The notes under the pieces: model-generated
The model's input: the letters and a program-made list of their open reading frames with translations, nothing else
What the model was told of the DNA's origin: nothing
Databases searched by the model: none
Shown: positions 29,952-42,900 of the stretch, one piece after another
Numbering within the stretch: the stretch's first letter is position 1
How the letters are laid out: every line of letters begins with the position of its first letter
Assembly (NCBI GenBank): GCA_949358305.1
Contig: OX442315.1
Coordinates: forward strand, 11,124,427-11,188,426
Source of the DNA: Strigamia acuminata
Taxonomy: Eukaryota > Arthropoda > Chilopoda > Geophilomorpha > Linotaeniidae
Direction: 5' to 3'
DNA length: 64,000 nucleotides
Program-made: the position numbers and the translations under genes

Positions 29952-31286
29952 GACTGGTCGGACGAGATAGCGAAGGAAGACCAACGCATCGCCGCATTGC
30001 AAGCCGGTCAAGGAGACGTCAACACCTCTTTGCCGTTTGCTTGCCGTCCAGTTACCAGCGACATGCGACCAGACCCATCGGTGCCCGTGCCACAAGTGAC
30101 ATCGGTCATCCGTTTTGAGGGATACGTCTCTCACGAACCGTTTCCCGCCCAGGAGTGCGCTGATCTCTGGAGGCGATTCTCATCGTTTCCCGAGACAGCC
30201 CAAGCGATGTACCTCGCGCATCTGGACGAATACCAACTCGCTCAGATCCGCGAAGGTGAGAAGGAATGGCAATGGCTTGCGCGAGAGCTTGCGTCGTGCA
30301 AGTCCGACAAGCAACTGCAACGGACGCTGCAGAAAATGAACAGGAAATTGTCGGAGGGACTGCTTCGAATCCTGTTCCAAGGAGTCTTTCCCGACCCACA
30401 GATTGCTCTGGCGGCCGCCACTCGATTGTGGACCGTGCCGTTAGGGCTTCCACGAGCCTTGCTGGACGACTGGGAGTCAGTTCGCCCCGATCCTCCAACG
30501 ATGCTCGCCGAATTGACGCAACAAGCCGAGGCGACTGGCGAAACTCCGGCTGGATCCGCCATTCGACTACGGCAGGAATGGGCTGCGCTGAAGCAGCGAC
30601 GCGCAGCAGAACGAGCTACCGCCCGTCCCGCTGGCGCACCACCGTCATCCGCAGCTCCACTCCACGCTGCCATCACGGCAACGTCGAGTGTTTCCCGTGC
30701 AACCGAGGCACCGAGTTGCAACATCTCGTCTCCAATGGAGTGGCTCGACAGCGACGATCGCGAGTTCGTCGTGCCTGTGGCCTGCGGTGCCAGACCAAAG
30801 ACGCGCACCCCGGCTTTGCGCAGATCCAGATCCCTCTCGATCTGCAAGAAGTCGCCGCCACCGCCGCCTCCTCCAAAGGATTCGCCGCCAAGAGATAGGG
30901 GATCGAATATGGCCACCCACCTCACCGCCTATCAACGTTTGCGCTCTTTATACGCCTTTTGCTACATAACGAGCGCGACGAAAACGATTCTCCAGAACAG
31001 CGAGGATTTATGCAACCGAGTCCTCGCGTGGCTGGAAAACCACATCAAGGAACAGCAGCCGTGGATCCTACATCAACGCCTGGTGTTCGCTCGAATTACG
31101 CCTCAAGACCCGCAGGAGTATTTCGAGATGGGTTTTGGACGAAGGGATGGTGTGGACCGCATCAAACAAGTGTGGCTCCACATCAACCCTGGCTTCCGGT
31201 CAGGACCAAACGCCGGCCGACCTTTGTGCACCGTCACGGAGCACAAAGATCCAAACGATCATTCGACGGACATGTTGCCGAAATAA
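29952..31286 (+). pseudogene. Gypsy third ORF, right part
   Basis: Continues in the same frame as 22,631-23,218 once the copia element and one copy of GGATT are disregarded. About 445 codons end in a stop at 31,284-31,286. It contains a Glu/Gln/Arg/Leu-rich helical stretch (ECADLWRRFSSFPETAQA, KQLQRTLQKMNRKL), an Ala/Arg helix, a Pro tract (SPPPPPPPKDSPP) and a C-terminal segment with several Trp and aromatic residues (VLAWLENHI, EYFEMGFGRRDG). No known enzyme motif is visible. It is GC-richer than gag/pol. Captured host or virus-like gene content cannot be excluded. Confidence 0.6.
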
Positions 31287-31462
31287 TTAGGGAACACGCC
31301 CGTTCATTAAAAATAATTCCTTTTTTATTTTTTTTATATTGTAATAAAAAAGAATAAATATATATCCTGTTCCATTTTACTTTGAAACCTTGTGTATTTA
31401 TTCCTATACTTACCTGTCTCTTTTTGGAAAAGAATAAGATTCTTTCTTAAAAGGGGGGGAAG
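31287..31462 (+). promoter_or_regulatory. Gypsy 3' untranslated end and polypurine tract
   Basis: AT-rich sequence after the third ORF ends in AAAAGGGGGGGAAG (31,449-31,462), the polypurine primer for plus-strand synthesis, directly against the TGTGG start of the 3' LTR. Confidence 0.85.
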
Positions 31463-32601
31463 TGTGGTGACCTCAAATATTCCTATTTGAGTGCGCACCA
31501 TATTTCCAAATTGTCTTATAAACATATTCAACAAGCTTATATGTTTTGTTTCAAGGTAAATTGAAATAAAACATACATTAATAAAATATAAAACAAGACA
31601 CAATATTACCCAAATAATATTGTGTTTTGCAGCAAGTTTTGGCCCAGCAACAGCGTCAACCAATCGCGCTGCAGCGTGCATTGCTTTGATGATGCTGCTA
31701 GGCGTGTGCCTGGGCGGAGCATCCCTTCCCCTCGCGCGTGCCCGGCTCGATTGTTGCACACGACCCGAAGGCGGCCGTGTGTGATCTTCATGCAACTCGT
31801 CATCTGCGCAGCTTTTCTGAGCAGATTTAGAAGTGAGCCAAACGGTTTTGGCCCACTCTTCCCGCACTCTTGATTCCACCTCCAAACTGTTCACAACCGT
31901 GTCAAACTTCTGCCAAAACTGCAAAGTGTGATCTGTGATTCTTGGACGAATTGAGTTTCATCGCTAGTCTGTACCCACTGTACGGAATAGCAACTTTCTA
32001 GCTTGAATTACTACACGTAATTTAAGCCATTTCTGTGTGTGAATTGACATTGAGCTTGCTCTGTCGATTTGTAGTTCTTTGTGTCGAGCTTGCTCCACAA
32101 AGAAATCTGTGTGAAACTAACATCGAGTTTACTCTGTTAGTTTGAAGGCTTTGTGTTGAGTTTAACTCCACAAAGCGAATTGTGTTAAGACGGATTGTTA
32201 CGTCGAGCTTGCTCCGTAATAATCAAACCGCTGTGTGCAAGACGTATTCTCGTGTCGAGCTTGCTCCGCGAGGATTTTAGAATATTTTAGCAACGTATTT
32301 TAGCGTCGAGTTTACTCCGCTAAAATCCCGCGCTCACACGACGCCATCGACGCCATCTTGGAGCCAACGGTCAACTGTGAGTGTAGATATTGAAGAAGAA
32401 GCCAGATCGACCCCAAACATTTTGAATAATACCTCCTTTGTATTTTGAACAATTAAAGCTATCTAATTTTTCCTTTACTCTGTGTAAAATCATTCCCCTA
32501 GACAAACATTTGGCCACAGAGTAGAAGTCCTGTACGGCATCTCTACGACGATTGCTTGTTAAATTTACCTAATTTAATAAGTAAAAACCCGGATCGCCGC
32601 A
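31463..32601 (+). repeat. Gypsy 3' LTR (1,139 bp)
   Basis: Same length as the 5' LTR at an offset of 18,539 bp, ending GGATCGCCGCA. The AGTC target duplication follows at 32,602-32,605. Confidence 0.95.
32043..32326 (+). promoter_or_regulatory. Seven-hairpin array in the 3' LTR
   Basis: The same seven hairpins as at 13,504-13,787, shifted by 18,539 bp. Whether they lie in U3, R or U5 is not resolved because the transcription start is unknown. Confidence 0.75.
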
Positions 32602-32605
32602 AGTC

Positions 32606-33471
32606 TAAGTTGGGTATTTCCCACTGTTACCCCTCTTGATTTCACTTAGTTTATCCATCCTGATTTAAATGTTAGAGTTACTCACGCTTAGTCATCGCGT
32701 TAATTATTCACCAACGCGTTTGATTGGCTCAGACTTGATTACCTCATTGGCTTTACATCTAATTCTGTATTGGATCTGGCCCAAGTTCACTTCAGAGCTG
32801 TTTCAAGCCAGATTCAACCAGAAGGTACAAGACCATGAGCTATTGTAAGTGCCTTAACTGGCCATTGTGCATTTGGCATCCTTTCTCCTGTGTTTGCTCA
32901 CAGTATTGACTCCATGCCATTGATTTACGCATGTTGAGGATGTTCATTGTCATATCGCGTGTTTAATTCCTCGTGTCATCTTCGAATTCCTTTCCTTTCG
33001 TTGACCTTTCGTTATTGTGTTTTATATGCCGCTGATACACGCCGAAAGATTGGAGATTTAGTTCAAGTTGGCCATGAGTTGTTATTTTGTCTTTTGTGCG
33101 CGTTCAGTGCGCGTTTGCTCGGTTTGGTCGCTCCGCCATTAGGGGCCCCAACCAAACTTAGCATAAGCCACGTTAGTGTCGATTGAGTTCCACTCGTGAG
33201 CATTGCTTCTTCTATTTTACAATTTCAACAGACCCGGCAAAATTTGTGAATTGATCGAGTAAGGGGATTAGCTTGCCGCCACCCTCCAGGCTGCTAATCA
33301 TTGCCCGGGCCTTTACTCGGGACCAGGCTCTCCTTGTATCGTAACCGGCGCGCCTTTCAACCGCGGTTTAACCATCGTAAACAACCGGTTCATGACACGT
33401 TGTTATAATCATTCTCACACATATATTTCAATATAAAAAAAAGTTGCAAGGAATAAGTGAATACATAATGA
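32606..33471. other. Intergenic region between gypsy and R2
   Basis: No gene is supported. About 33,230-33,400 is distinctly GC-richer than its surroundings (CCGGCGCGCC, CCGCGGTTTAACC) and may be a fragment of an unrecognised repeat. The rest looks like ordinary intergenic DNA. Confidence 0.4.
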
Positions 33472-33477
33472 TTTATT
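33472..33477 (-). terminator. R2 polyadenylation signal
   Basis: AATAAA on the minus strand, about 85 nt after the R2 stop codon. Confidence 0.7.
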
Positions 33478-33562
33478 CAGTAACTTATTACAATTATGCA
33501 ATTATTCTTAGACTTCGACCTGGTCTTCCACCAGGTTGTCTTGGACCTGGCCTTTGCTCAGG

Positions 33563-33931
33563 TCATGGATGTGGTCTTGAATCTGGTGTTGGATGTCGTC
33601 TTCGATGTGGTCTTGGATCTGGTGTTGCACCTGACTTTGGACCTGGTGTTTCTCCTGATTTTGGACCTGGTGTTTCACCTGATTTTAGACCTGGTGTTGG
33701 TGTTGGGCCTGGCGTTGGGCCTGGTGTTGGCCCAGTCGAAGAACATGGACAATGGTCAGTGTGTACATTAATTCCTGTTACTCCAATTTGCTGGAATGGC
33801 CCATTGAGACCTGTGAAAATATTAAGAAGCAAGGAGAGGAAGGTTGTTTCCAACCCATTCACATCTCCAGAGCCTAACAACTTGTCGATACTAGAAATCA
33901 CGCTGTTGATGTCACTCGTTTCAGCGGACAG
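33563..33931 (-). CDS. R2 last exon: half domain and Pro/Gly/Thr-rich tail
   Basis: 122 codons plus stop. Begins LSAETSDINSVISSIDKLL and keeps PFQQIGVTGI. The rest of the domain is then replaced by a tail built from an 18-bp repeat: TGPTPGPTPGPTPTPG, then GETPGPKS units, then a His/Arg/Pro-rich end (RRRHPTPDSRPHP). Acceptor TTTATTTCCAG|CTG. An extended, charged tail of this type is unlike the hydrophobic end of R1. Confidence 0.75.
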   Translation of the reverse strand: MSAETSDINSVISSIDKLLGSGDVNGLETTFLSLLLNIFTGLNGPFQQIGVTGINVHTDHCPCSSTGPTPGPTPGPTPTPGLKSGETPGPKSGETPGPKSGATPDPRPHRRRHPTPDSRPHP

Positions 33932-36900
33932 CTGGAAATAAAAAAGGAAGCAGTGTAAATAAATATATACGTCAAATAATATTTAATAATTTCTAAAAAA
34001 AAAAAAAAGAAAAAAAAACGTACTGCTTTTATGAAGTCCGATTCAGAGGTATATCTGGGTTTAGAAAGAGAGCAGCTTATTTTGTGAATATCACTTTCAA
34101 TATCTTGTAAATTATTTTTGCTGTTCTTGTCTGAATTCTTTAATAAGGTCGAGAAAAGAGATTGACTTTGTTGCAGCAAAATATTAATTGCATCCACATA
34201 AGCAGAGATTTGAGGAGACGCCGTAAAGTGGAGTTTGATTTTTCTACATTTGTTGATGTTTCCATCGCCATTAATACCGTAGACATCTAGGCCTTCAAAT
34301 GGTCTGTCCAAACTAATTAAGCGACTATTTAAGGTTTTTAGAATATTAAGGTTTCTGCCTTTGAATTCCCCAGAGTTAATGACGTCATCGAGATCATCAA
34401 TTGCATCATTGATTGGCGAGACAGCATTAGTTAGCTAAGAAAAACAAAAAGAAAATTACAAAAAATGTTTATTATGAAATAGTTATCCTTAAAATTCTTA
34501 AAAAACAGGAAAGTTGCTGAAAGCAATTACTAGTATCCTACTACAGTTCCAAAATTTTGCTTTATATTATTTTCTCACATTAATGAGTGCATTTCACTTT
34601 GTTAAAATAATTTTGAAATGTTATGTCAAAATAAAAATTTTGTAATCTACTGTAGTAAAACAATTTTAAACATACCCCTGCTATCAAATCTGCTTGGGAG
34701 AAATATTTCGTTTCCAGATTTTTCATCATTGATTGAATAATTATGGTGAGATTTTGAACGTCTTCATTATGATTGACATCTGAATTTTTAAGTATTAATT
34801 GGATACTTGTAGTAATCTTGGATAGGTCATAATTAATCAAGTTAATAGTGTGTTTTGTTTCAGAGGATGCATTGAACTCTAGTTCAATTTTTCCATTGTT
34901 CTCTACTCCATTGATACCAGGTGCTCCGAGATCAGTAAATGGTTTATCCAGGCCGCCCAAAAGTGTAAGAAGCAATTTGAGAATTTTCAATGCACCTCCT
35001 TTAACTTTTCCAGAATTTATCAAGTCGGTGAGTTGTTTTATCACGACATTGATATCGCCCACTTCATTTTTAAGCTGAAAGAATGAAACGGATTAATTTT
35101 TGAAAGAGATTCCAAAGGTTACCTAGTTACCGCTGTCTGCAGTTCTGCTTGAGAGCTAAAGTTCTTTCCGAGATTTTTAAATACGACTTCGAGTTCCTCG
35201 TTGATCTGTTTGACTTGTTCGTTTTCTTTCAAATCTGCATTTTTCAGTGCTTCTACCAACTCGAACGAAATCTTCTCCAGGCCAGAATTTGCCGATGAAA
35301 TGGATTTTTTTACTTGAGGGGTTGTTTCAAACGTGATAACAATCTCAACGTCGGTAGGTGTAGGAGTAACAGGGCCATTGATGCCGGGTGCACCGAGATC
35401 AGTAAATGGTTTATCCAGGCCGCCCAAAAGTGTAAGAAGCAATTTGAGAATTTTCAATGCACCTCCTTTAACCTTTCCAGAATTTATCAAGTCGGTGAGT
35501 TGTTTTATCACGACATTGATATCGCCCACTTCATTTTTAAGCTGAAAGAATGAAACGGATTAATTTTTGAAAGAGATTCCGAGGGTTACCTAGTTACCGC
35601 TGTCTGCAGTTCTGCTTGAGAGCTAAAGTTCTTTCCGAGATTTTTAAATACTACTTCGAGTTCCTCGTTGATCTGTTTGACTTGTTCGTTATCTTTCAAA
35701 TCTGCATTTTTCAGTGCTTCTTCCAACTGGACCGAAATCTTTTCCAGGCCAGAACTTGCCGATGAAATGGATGCCTTTACTTGAAGGGTTGTCTCAAACG
35801 TGATAACAATCTCAACGCTGCCAGGTGTAGGAGTAACAGGGACTTTGATGCCGGATGCACCGAGATCAGTAAATGGTTTTTCCAGGCCGCCCAAAAGTGT
35901 AAGAAGCAAATTCAGAATTTTCAATGCATCTCCTTTAACCTTTCCAGAATTTATCAAGCCGGTGAGTTGTTTTATCACGACATTGATTCCGCTCACTTCA
36001 TTTGTAAGCTGAAAGAATGAAACGGATTAATTTTTGAAAGAGATTCCGAGGGTTACCTAGTTACCGCTGTCTGCAGTTCTGCTTGAGAGCTAAAGTTCTT
36101 TCCGAGATTTTTAAATACTACTTCGAGTTCCTCGTTGATCTGTTTGACTTGTTCGTTATCTTTCAAATCTGCATTTTTCAGTGCTTCTTCCAACTGGACC
36201 GAAATCTTTTCCAGGCCAGAACTTGCCGATGAAATGGATGCCTTTACTTGAGGGGTTGTCTCAAACATGATAACAATCTCAACGCTGCCAGGTGTAGGAG
36301 TAACAGGGACTTTGATGCCGGATGCACCGAGATCAGTAAATGGTTTTTCCAGGCCGCCCAAAAGTGTAAGAAGCAAATTCAGAATTTTCAATGCATCTCC
36401 TTTAACCTTTCCAGAATTTATCAAGTCGGTGAGTTGTTTTATCACGACATTGATTCCGCTCACTTCATTTGTAAGCTGAAAGAATGAAACGGATTAATTT
36501 TTGAAAGAGATTCCGAGGGTTACCTAGTTACCGCTGTCTGCAGTTCTGCTTGAGAGCTAAAGTTCTTTCCGAGATTTTTAAATACTACTTCGAGTTCCTC
36601 GTTGATCTGTTTGACTTGTTCGTTATCTTTCAAATCTGCATTTTTCAGTGCTTCTTCCAACTGGACCGAAATCTTTTCCAGGCCAGAACTTGCCGATGAA
36701 ATGGATGCCTTTACTTGAGGGGTTGTCTCAAACGTGATAACAATCTCAACGCTGCCAGGTGTAGGAGTAACAGGGACTTTGATGCCGGATGCACCGAGAT
36801 CAGTAAATGGTTTTTCCAGGCCGCCCAAAAGTGTAAGAAGCAAATTCAGAATTTTCAATGCATCTCCTTTAACCTTTCCAGAATTTATCAAGTCGGTGAG

Positions 36901-39900
36901 TTGTTTTATCACGACATTGATTCCGCTCACTTCATTTGTAAGCTGAAAGAATGAAACGGATTAATTTTTGAAAGAGATTCCGAGGGTTACCTAGTTACCG
37001 CTGTCTGCAGTTCTGCTTGAGAGCTAAAGTTCTTTCCGAGATTTTTAAATACTACTTCGAGTTCCTCGTTGATCTGTTTGACTTGTTCGTTATCTTTCAA
37101 ATCTGCATTTTTCAGTGCTTCTTCCAACTGGACCGAAATCTTTTCCAGGCCAGAACTTGCCGATGAAATGGATGCCTTTACTTGAGGGGTTGTCTCAAAC
37201 GTGATAACAATCTCAACGCTGCCAGGTGTAGGAGTAACAGGGACTTTGATGCCGGATGCACCGAGATCAGTAAATGGTTTTTCCAGGCCGCCCAAAAGTG
37301 TAAGAAGCAAATTCAGAATTTTCAATGCATCTCCTTTAACCTTTCCAGAATTTATCAAGTCGGTGAGTTGTTTTATCACGACATTGATTCCGCTCACTTC
37401 ATTTGTAAGCTGAAAGAATGAAACGGATTAATTTTTGAAAGAGATTCCGAGGGTTACCTAGTTACCGCTGTCTGCAGTTCTGCTTGAGAGCTAAAGTTCT
37501 TTCCGAGATTTTTAAATACTACTTCGAGTTCCTCGTTGATCTGTTTGACTTGTTCGTTATCTTTCAAATCTGCATTTTTCAGTGCTTCTTCCAACTGGAC
37601 CGAAATCTTTTCCAGGCCAGAACTTGCCGATGAAATGGATGCCTTTACTTGAGGGGTTGTCTCAAACGTGATAACAATCTCAACGCTGCCAGGTGTAGGA
37701 GTAACAGGGACTTTGATGCCGGATGCACCGAGATCAGTAAATGGTTTTTCCAGGCCGCCCAAAAGTGTAAGAAGCAAATTCAGAATTTTCAATGCATCTC
37801 CTTTAACCTTTCCAGAATTTATCAAGTCGGTGAGTTGTTTTATCACGACATTGATTCCGCTCACTTCATTTGTAAGCTGAAAGAATGAAACGGATTAATT
37901 TTTGAAAGAGATTCCGAGGGTTACCTAGTTACCGCTGTCTGCAGTTCTGCTTGAGAGCTAAAGTTCTTTCCGAGATTTTTAAATACTACTTCGAGTTCCT
38001 CGTTGATCTGTTTGACTTGTTCGTTATCTTTCAAATCTGCATTTTTCAGTGCTTCTTCCAACTGGACCGAAATCTTTTCCAGGCCAGAACTTGCCGATGA
38101 AATGGATGCCTTTACTTGAGGGGTTGTCTCAAACGTGATAACAATCTCAACGCTGCCAGGTGTAGGAGTAACAGGGACTTTGATGCCGGATGCACCGAGA
38201 TCAGTAAATGGTTTTTCCAGGCCGCCCAAAAGTGTAAGAAGCAAATTCAGAATTTTCAATGCATCTCCTTTAACCTTTCCAGAATTTATGAAGTCGGTGA
38301 GTTGTTTTATCACGACATTGATTCCGCTCACTTCATTTGTAAGCTGAAAGAATGAAACGGATTAATTTTTGAAAGAGATTCCGAGGGTTACCTAGTTACC
38401 GCTGTCTGCAGTTCTGCTTGAGAGCTAAAGTTCTTTCCGAGATTTTTAAATACTACTTCGAGTTCCTCGTTGATCTGTTTGACTTGTTCGTTATCTTTCA
38501 AATCTGCATTTTTCAGTGCTTCTTCCAACTGGACCGAAATCTTTTCCAGGCCAGAACTTGCCGATGAAATGGATGCCTTTACTTGAGGGGTTGTCTCAAA
38601 CGTGATAACAATCTCAACGCTGCCAGGTGTAGGAGTAACAGGGACTTTGATGCCGGATGCACCGAGATCAGTAAATGGTTTTTCCAGGCCGCCCAAAAGT
38701 GTAAGAAGCAAATTCAGAATTTTCAATGCATCTCCTTTGACCTTTCCAGAATTTATCAAGTCGGTGAGTTGTTTTATCACGACATTGATTCCGCTCACTT
38801 CATTTGTAAGCTGAAAGAATGAAACGGATTAATTTTTGAAAGAGATTCCGAGGGTTACCTAGTTACCGCTGTTTGCAGTTCTGCTTGAGAGCTAAAGTTC
38901 TTTCCGAGATTTTTAAATACTACTTCGAGTTCCTCGTTGATCTGTTTGACTTGTTCGTTATCTTTCAAATCTGCATTTTTCAGTGCTTCTTCCAACTGGA
39001 CCGAAATCTTTTCCAGGCCAGAACTTGCCGATGAAATGGATGCCTTTACTTGAGGGGTTGTCTCAAACGTGATAACAATCTCAACGCTGCCAGGTGTAGG
39101 AGTAACAGGGACTTTGATGCCGGATGCACCGAGATCAGTAAATGGTTTTTCCAGGCCGCCCAAAAGTGTAAGAAGCAAATTCAGAATTTTCAATGCATCT
39201 CCTTTAACCTTTCCAGAATTTATCAAGTCGGTGAGTTGTTTTATCACGACATTGATTCCGCTCACTTCATTTGTAAGCTGAAAGAATGAAACGGATTAAT
39301 TTTTTAAAGAGATTCCGTGGGTTACTTAGTTACCGCTGTCTGCAGTTCTCCTTGAGAGCTAAAGTTCTTTCCGAGATTTTTAAATACTACTTCGAGTTCC
39401 TCGTTGATCTGTTTGACTTGTTCGTTATCTTTCAAATCTGCATTTTTCAGTGCTTCTTCCAACTGGACCGAAATCTTTTCCAGGCCAGAACTTGCCGATG
39501 AAATGGATGCCTTTACTTGAGGGGTTGTCTCAAACGTGATAACAATCTCAACGCTGCCAGGTGTAGGAGTAACAGGGACTTTGATGCCGGATGCACCGAG
39601 ATCAGTAAATGGTTTTTCCAGGCCGCCCAAAAGTGTAAGAAGCAAATTCAGAATTTTCAATGCATCTCCTTTAACCTTTCCAGAATTTATCAAGTCGGTG
39701 AGTTGTTTTATCACGACATTGATTCCGCTCACTTCATTTGTAAGCTGAAAGAATGAAACGGATTAATTTTTGAAAGAGATTCCGAGGGTTACCTAGTTAC
39801 CGCTGTCTGCAGTTCTGCTTGAGAGCTAAAGTTCTTTCCGAGATTTTTAAATACTACTTCGAGTTCCTCGTTGATCTGTTTGACTTGTTCGTTATCTTTC

Positions 39901-42900
39901 AAATCTGCATTTTTCAGTGCTTCTTCCAACTGGACCGAAATCTTTTCCAGGCCAGAACTTGCCGATGAAATGGATGCCTTTACTTGAGGGGTTGTCTCAA
40001 ACGTGATAACAATCTCAACGCTGCCAGGTGTAGGAGTAACAGGGACTTTGATGCCGGATGCACCGAGATCAGTAAATGGTTTTTCCAGGCCGCCCAAAAG
40101 TGTAAGAAGCAAATTCAGAATTTTCAATGCATCTCCTTTAACCTTTCCAGAATTTATCAAGTCGGTGAGTTGTTTTATCACGACATTGATTCCGCTCACT
40201 TCATTTGTAAGCTGAAAGAATGAAACGGATTAATTTTTGAAAGAGATTCCGAGGGTTACCTAGTTACCGCTGTCTGCAGTTCTGCTTGAGAGCTAAAGTT
40301 CTTTCCGAGATTTTTAAATACTACTTCGAGTTCCTCGTTGATCTGTTTGACTTGTTCGTTATCTTTCAAATCTGCATTTTTCAGTGCTTCTTCCAACTGG
40401 ACCGAAATCTTTTCCAGGCCAGAACTTGCCGATGAAATGGATGCCTTTACTTGAGGGGTTGTCTCAAACGTGATAACAATCTCAACGCTGCCAGGTGTAG
40501 GAGTAACAGGGACTTTGATGCCGGATGCACCGAGATCAGTAAATGGTTTTTCCAGGCCGCCCAAAAGTGTAAGAAGCAAATTCAGAATTTTCAATGCATC
40601 TCCTTTAACCTTTCCAGAATTTATCAAGTCGGTGAGTTGTTTTATCACGACATTGATTCCGCTCACTTCATTTGTAAGCTGAAAGAATGAAACGGATTAA
40701 TTTTTGAAAGAGATTCCGAGGGTTACCTAGTTACCGCTGTCTGCAGTTCTGCTTGAGAGCTAAAGTTCTTTCCGAGATTTTTAAATACTACTTCGAGTTC
40801 CTCGTTGATCTGTTTGACTTGTTCGTTATCTTTCAAATCTGCATTTTTCAGTGCTTCTTCCAACTGGACCGAAATCTTTTCCAGGCCAGAACTTGCCGAT
40901 GAAATGGATGCCTTTACTTGAGGGGTTGTCTCAAACGTGATAACAATCTCAACGCTGCCAGGTGTAGGAGTAACAGGGACTTTGATGCCGGATGCACCGA
41001 GATCAGTAAATGGTTTTTCCAGGCCGCCCAAAAGTGTAAGAAGCAAATTCAGAATTTTCAATGCATCTCCTTTAACCTTTCCAGAATTTATGAAGTCGGT
41101 GAGTTGTTTTATCACGACATTGATTCCGCTCACTTCATTTGTAAGCTGAAAGAATGAAACGGATTAATTTTTGAAAGAGATTCCGAGGGTTACCTAGTTA
41201 CCGCTGTCTGCAGTTCTGCTTGAGAGCTAAAGTTCTTTCCGAGATTTTTAAATACTACTTCGAGTTCCTCGTTGATCTGTTTGACTTGTTCGTTATCTTT
41301 CAAATCTGCATTTTTCAGTGCTTCTTCCAACTGGACCGAAATCTTTTCCAGGCCAGAACTTGCCGATGAAATGGATGCCTTTACTTGAGGGGTTGTCTCA
41401 AACGTGATAACAATCTCAACGCTGCCAGGTGTAGGAGTAACAGGGACTTTGATGCCGGATGCACCAAGATCAGTAAATGGTTTTTCCAGGCCGCCCAAAA
41501 GTGTAAGAAGCAAATTCAGAATTTTCAATGCATCTCCTTTAACCTTTCCAGAATTTATCAAGTCGGTGAGTTGTTTTATCACGACATTGATTCCGCTCAC
41601 TTCATTTGTAAGCTGAAAGAATGAAACGGATTAATTTTTGAAAGAGATTCCGAGGGTTACCTAGTTACCGCTGTCTGCAGTTCTGCTTGAGAGCTAAAGT
41701 TCTTTCCGAGATTTTTAAATACTACTTCGAGTTCCTCGTTGATCTGTTTGACTTGTTCGTTATCTTTCAAATCTGCATTTTTCAGTGCTTCTTCCAACTG
41801 GACCGAAATCTTTTCCAGGCCAGAACTTGCCGATGAAATGGATGCCTTTACTTGAGGGGTTGTCTCAAACGTGATAACAATCTCAACGCTGCCAGGTGTA
41901 GGAGTAACAGGGACTTTGATGCCGGATGCACCAAGATCAGTAAATGGTTTTTCCAGGCCGCCCAAAAGTGTAAGAAGCAAATTCAGAATTTTCAATGCAT
42001 CTCCTTTAACCTTTCCAGAATTTATCAAGTCGGTGAGTTGTTTTATCATGACATTGATTCCGCTCACTTCATTTGTAAGCTGAAAGAATGAAACGGATTA
42101 ATTTTTGAAAGAGATTCCGAGGGTTACCTAGTTACCGCTGTCTGCAGTTCTGCTTGAGAGCTAAAGTTCTTTCCGAGATTTTTAAATACTACTTCGAGTT
42201 CCTCGTTGATCTGTTTGACTTGTTCGTTATCTTTCAAATCTGCATTTTTCAGTGCTTCTTCCAACTGGACCGAAATCTTTTCCAGGCCAGAACTTGCCGA
42301 TGAAATGGATGCCTTTACTTGAGGGGTTGTCTCAAACGTGATAACAATCTCAACGCTGCCAGGTGTAGGAGTAACAGGGACTTTGATGCCGGATGCACCG
42401 AGATCAGTAAATGGTTTTTCCAGGCCGCCCAAAAGTGTAAGAAGCAAATTCAGAATTTTCAATGCATCTCCTTTAACCTTTCCAGAATTTATCAAGTCGG
42501 TGAGTTGTTTTATCACGACATTGATTCCGCTCACTTCATTTGTAAGCTGAAAGAATGAAACGGATTAATTTTTGAAAGAGATTCCGAGGGTTACCTAGTT
42601 ACCGCTGTCTGCAGTTCTGCTTGAGAGCTAAAGTTCTTTCCGAGATTTTTAAATACTACTTCGAGTTCCTCGTTGATCTGTTTGACTTGTTCGTTATCTT
42701 TCAAATCTGCATTTTTCAGTGCTTTTTCCAACTGGACCGAAATCTTTTCCAGGCCAGAACTTGCCGATGAAATGGATGCCTTTACTTGAGGGGTTGTCTC
42801 AAACGTGATAACAATCTCAACGCTGCCAGGTGTAGGAGTAACAGGGACTTTGATGCCGGATGCACCGAGATCAGTAAATGGTTTTTCCAGGCCGCCCAAA

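Larger units (their letters stand above)
12924..32601 (+). mobile_element. Ty3/gypsy LTR retrotransposon with a nested copia element
   Basis: Complete element of 19,678 bp (about 12.9 kb without the nested copia). The termini are TG...CA with a 4-bp target duplication AGTC at 12,920-12,923 and 32,602-32,605. Order: 5' LTR, tRNA-Pro type PBS, gag, pol (protease, reverse transcriptase, RNase H, integrase) in the -1 frame, third ORF, polypurine tract, 3' LTR. The RT-RNaseH-integrase order identifies Ty3/gypsy. The LTRs are the same length and I saw no difference in the stretches I compared, so insertion looks recent. The copia insertion into ORF3 makes this copy unable to make intact ORF3, while gag and pol remain open. 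Confidence 0.95.

Noticed and set aside
21727-31286. Envelope gene for the gypsy element
   Set aside because: Its position fits, but I see no signal peptide, furin-like site or membrane span in the open frames, so I call it only a third ORF.
33444-33941. Plus-strand Pro/Gly-rich open frames over the R2 C-terminal repeat
   Set aside because: An 18-bp periodic sequence is open in several frames. The minus-strand frame is the one joined in phase to a domain exon with a good acceptor and followed by AATAAA.
35119-35133. Alternative donor CTAG|GTAACC twelve bases past GCG|GTAACT in array exons
   Set aside because: It would leave phase 2 while every downstream acceptor is phase 0. GCG|GTAACT keeps all exons symmetric and in frame.
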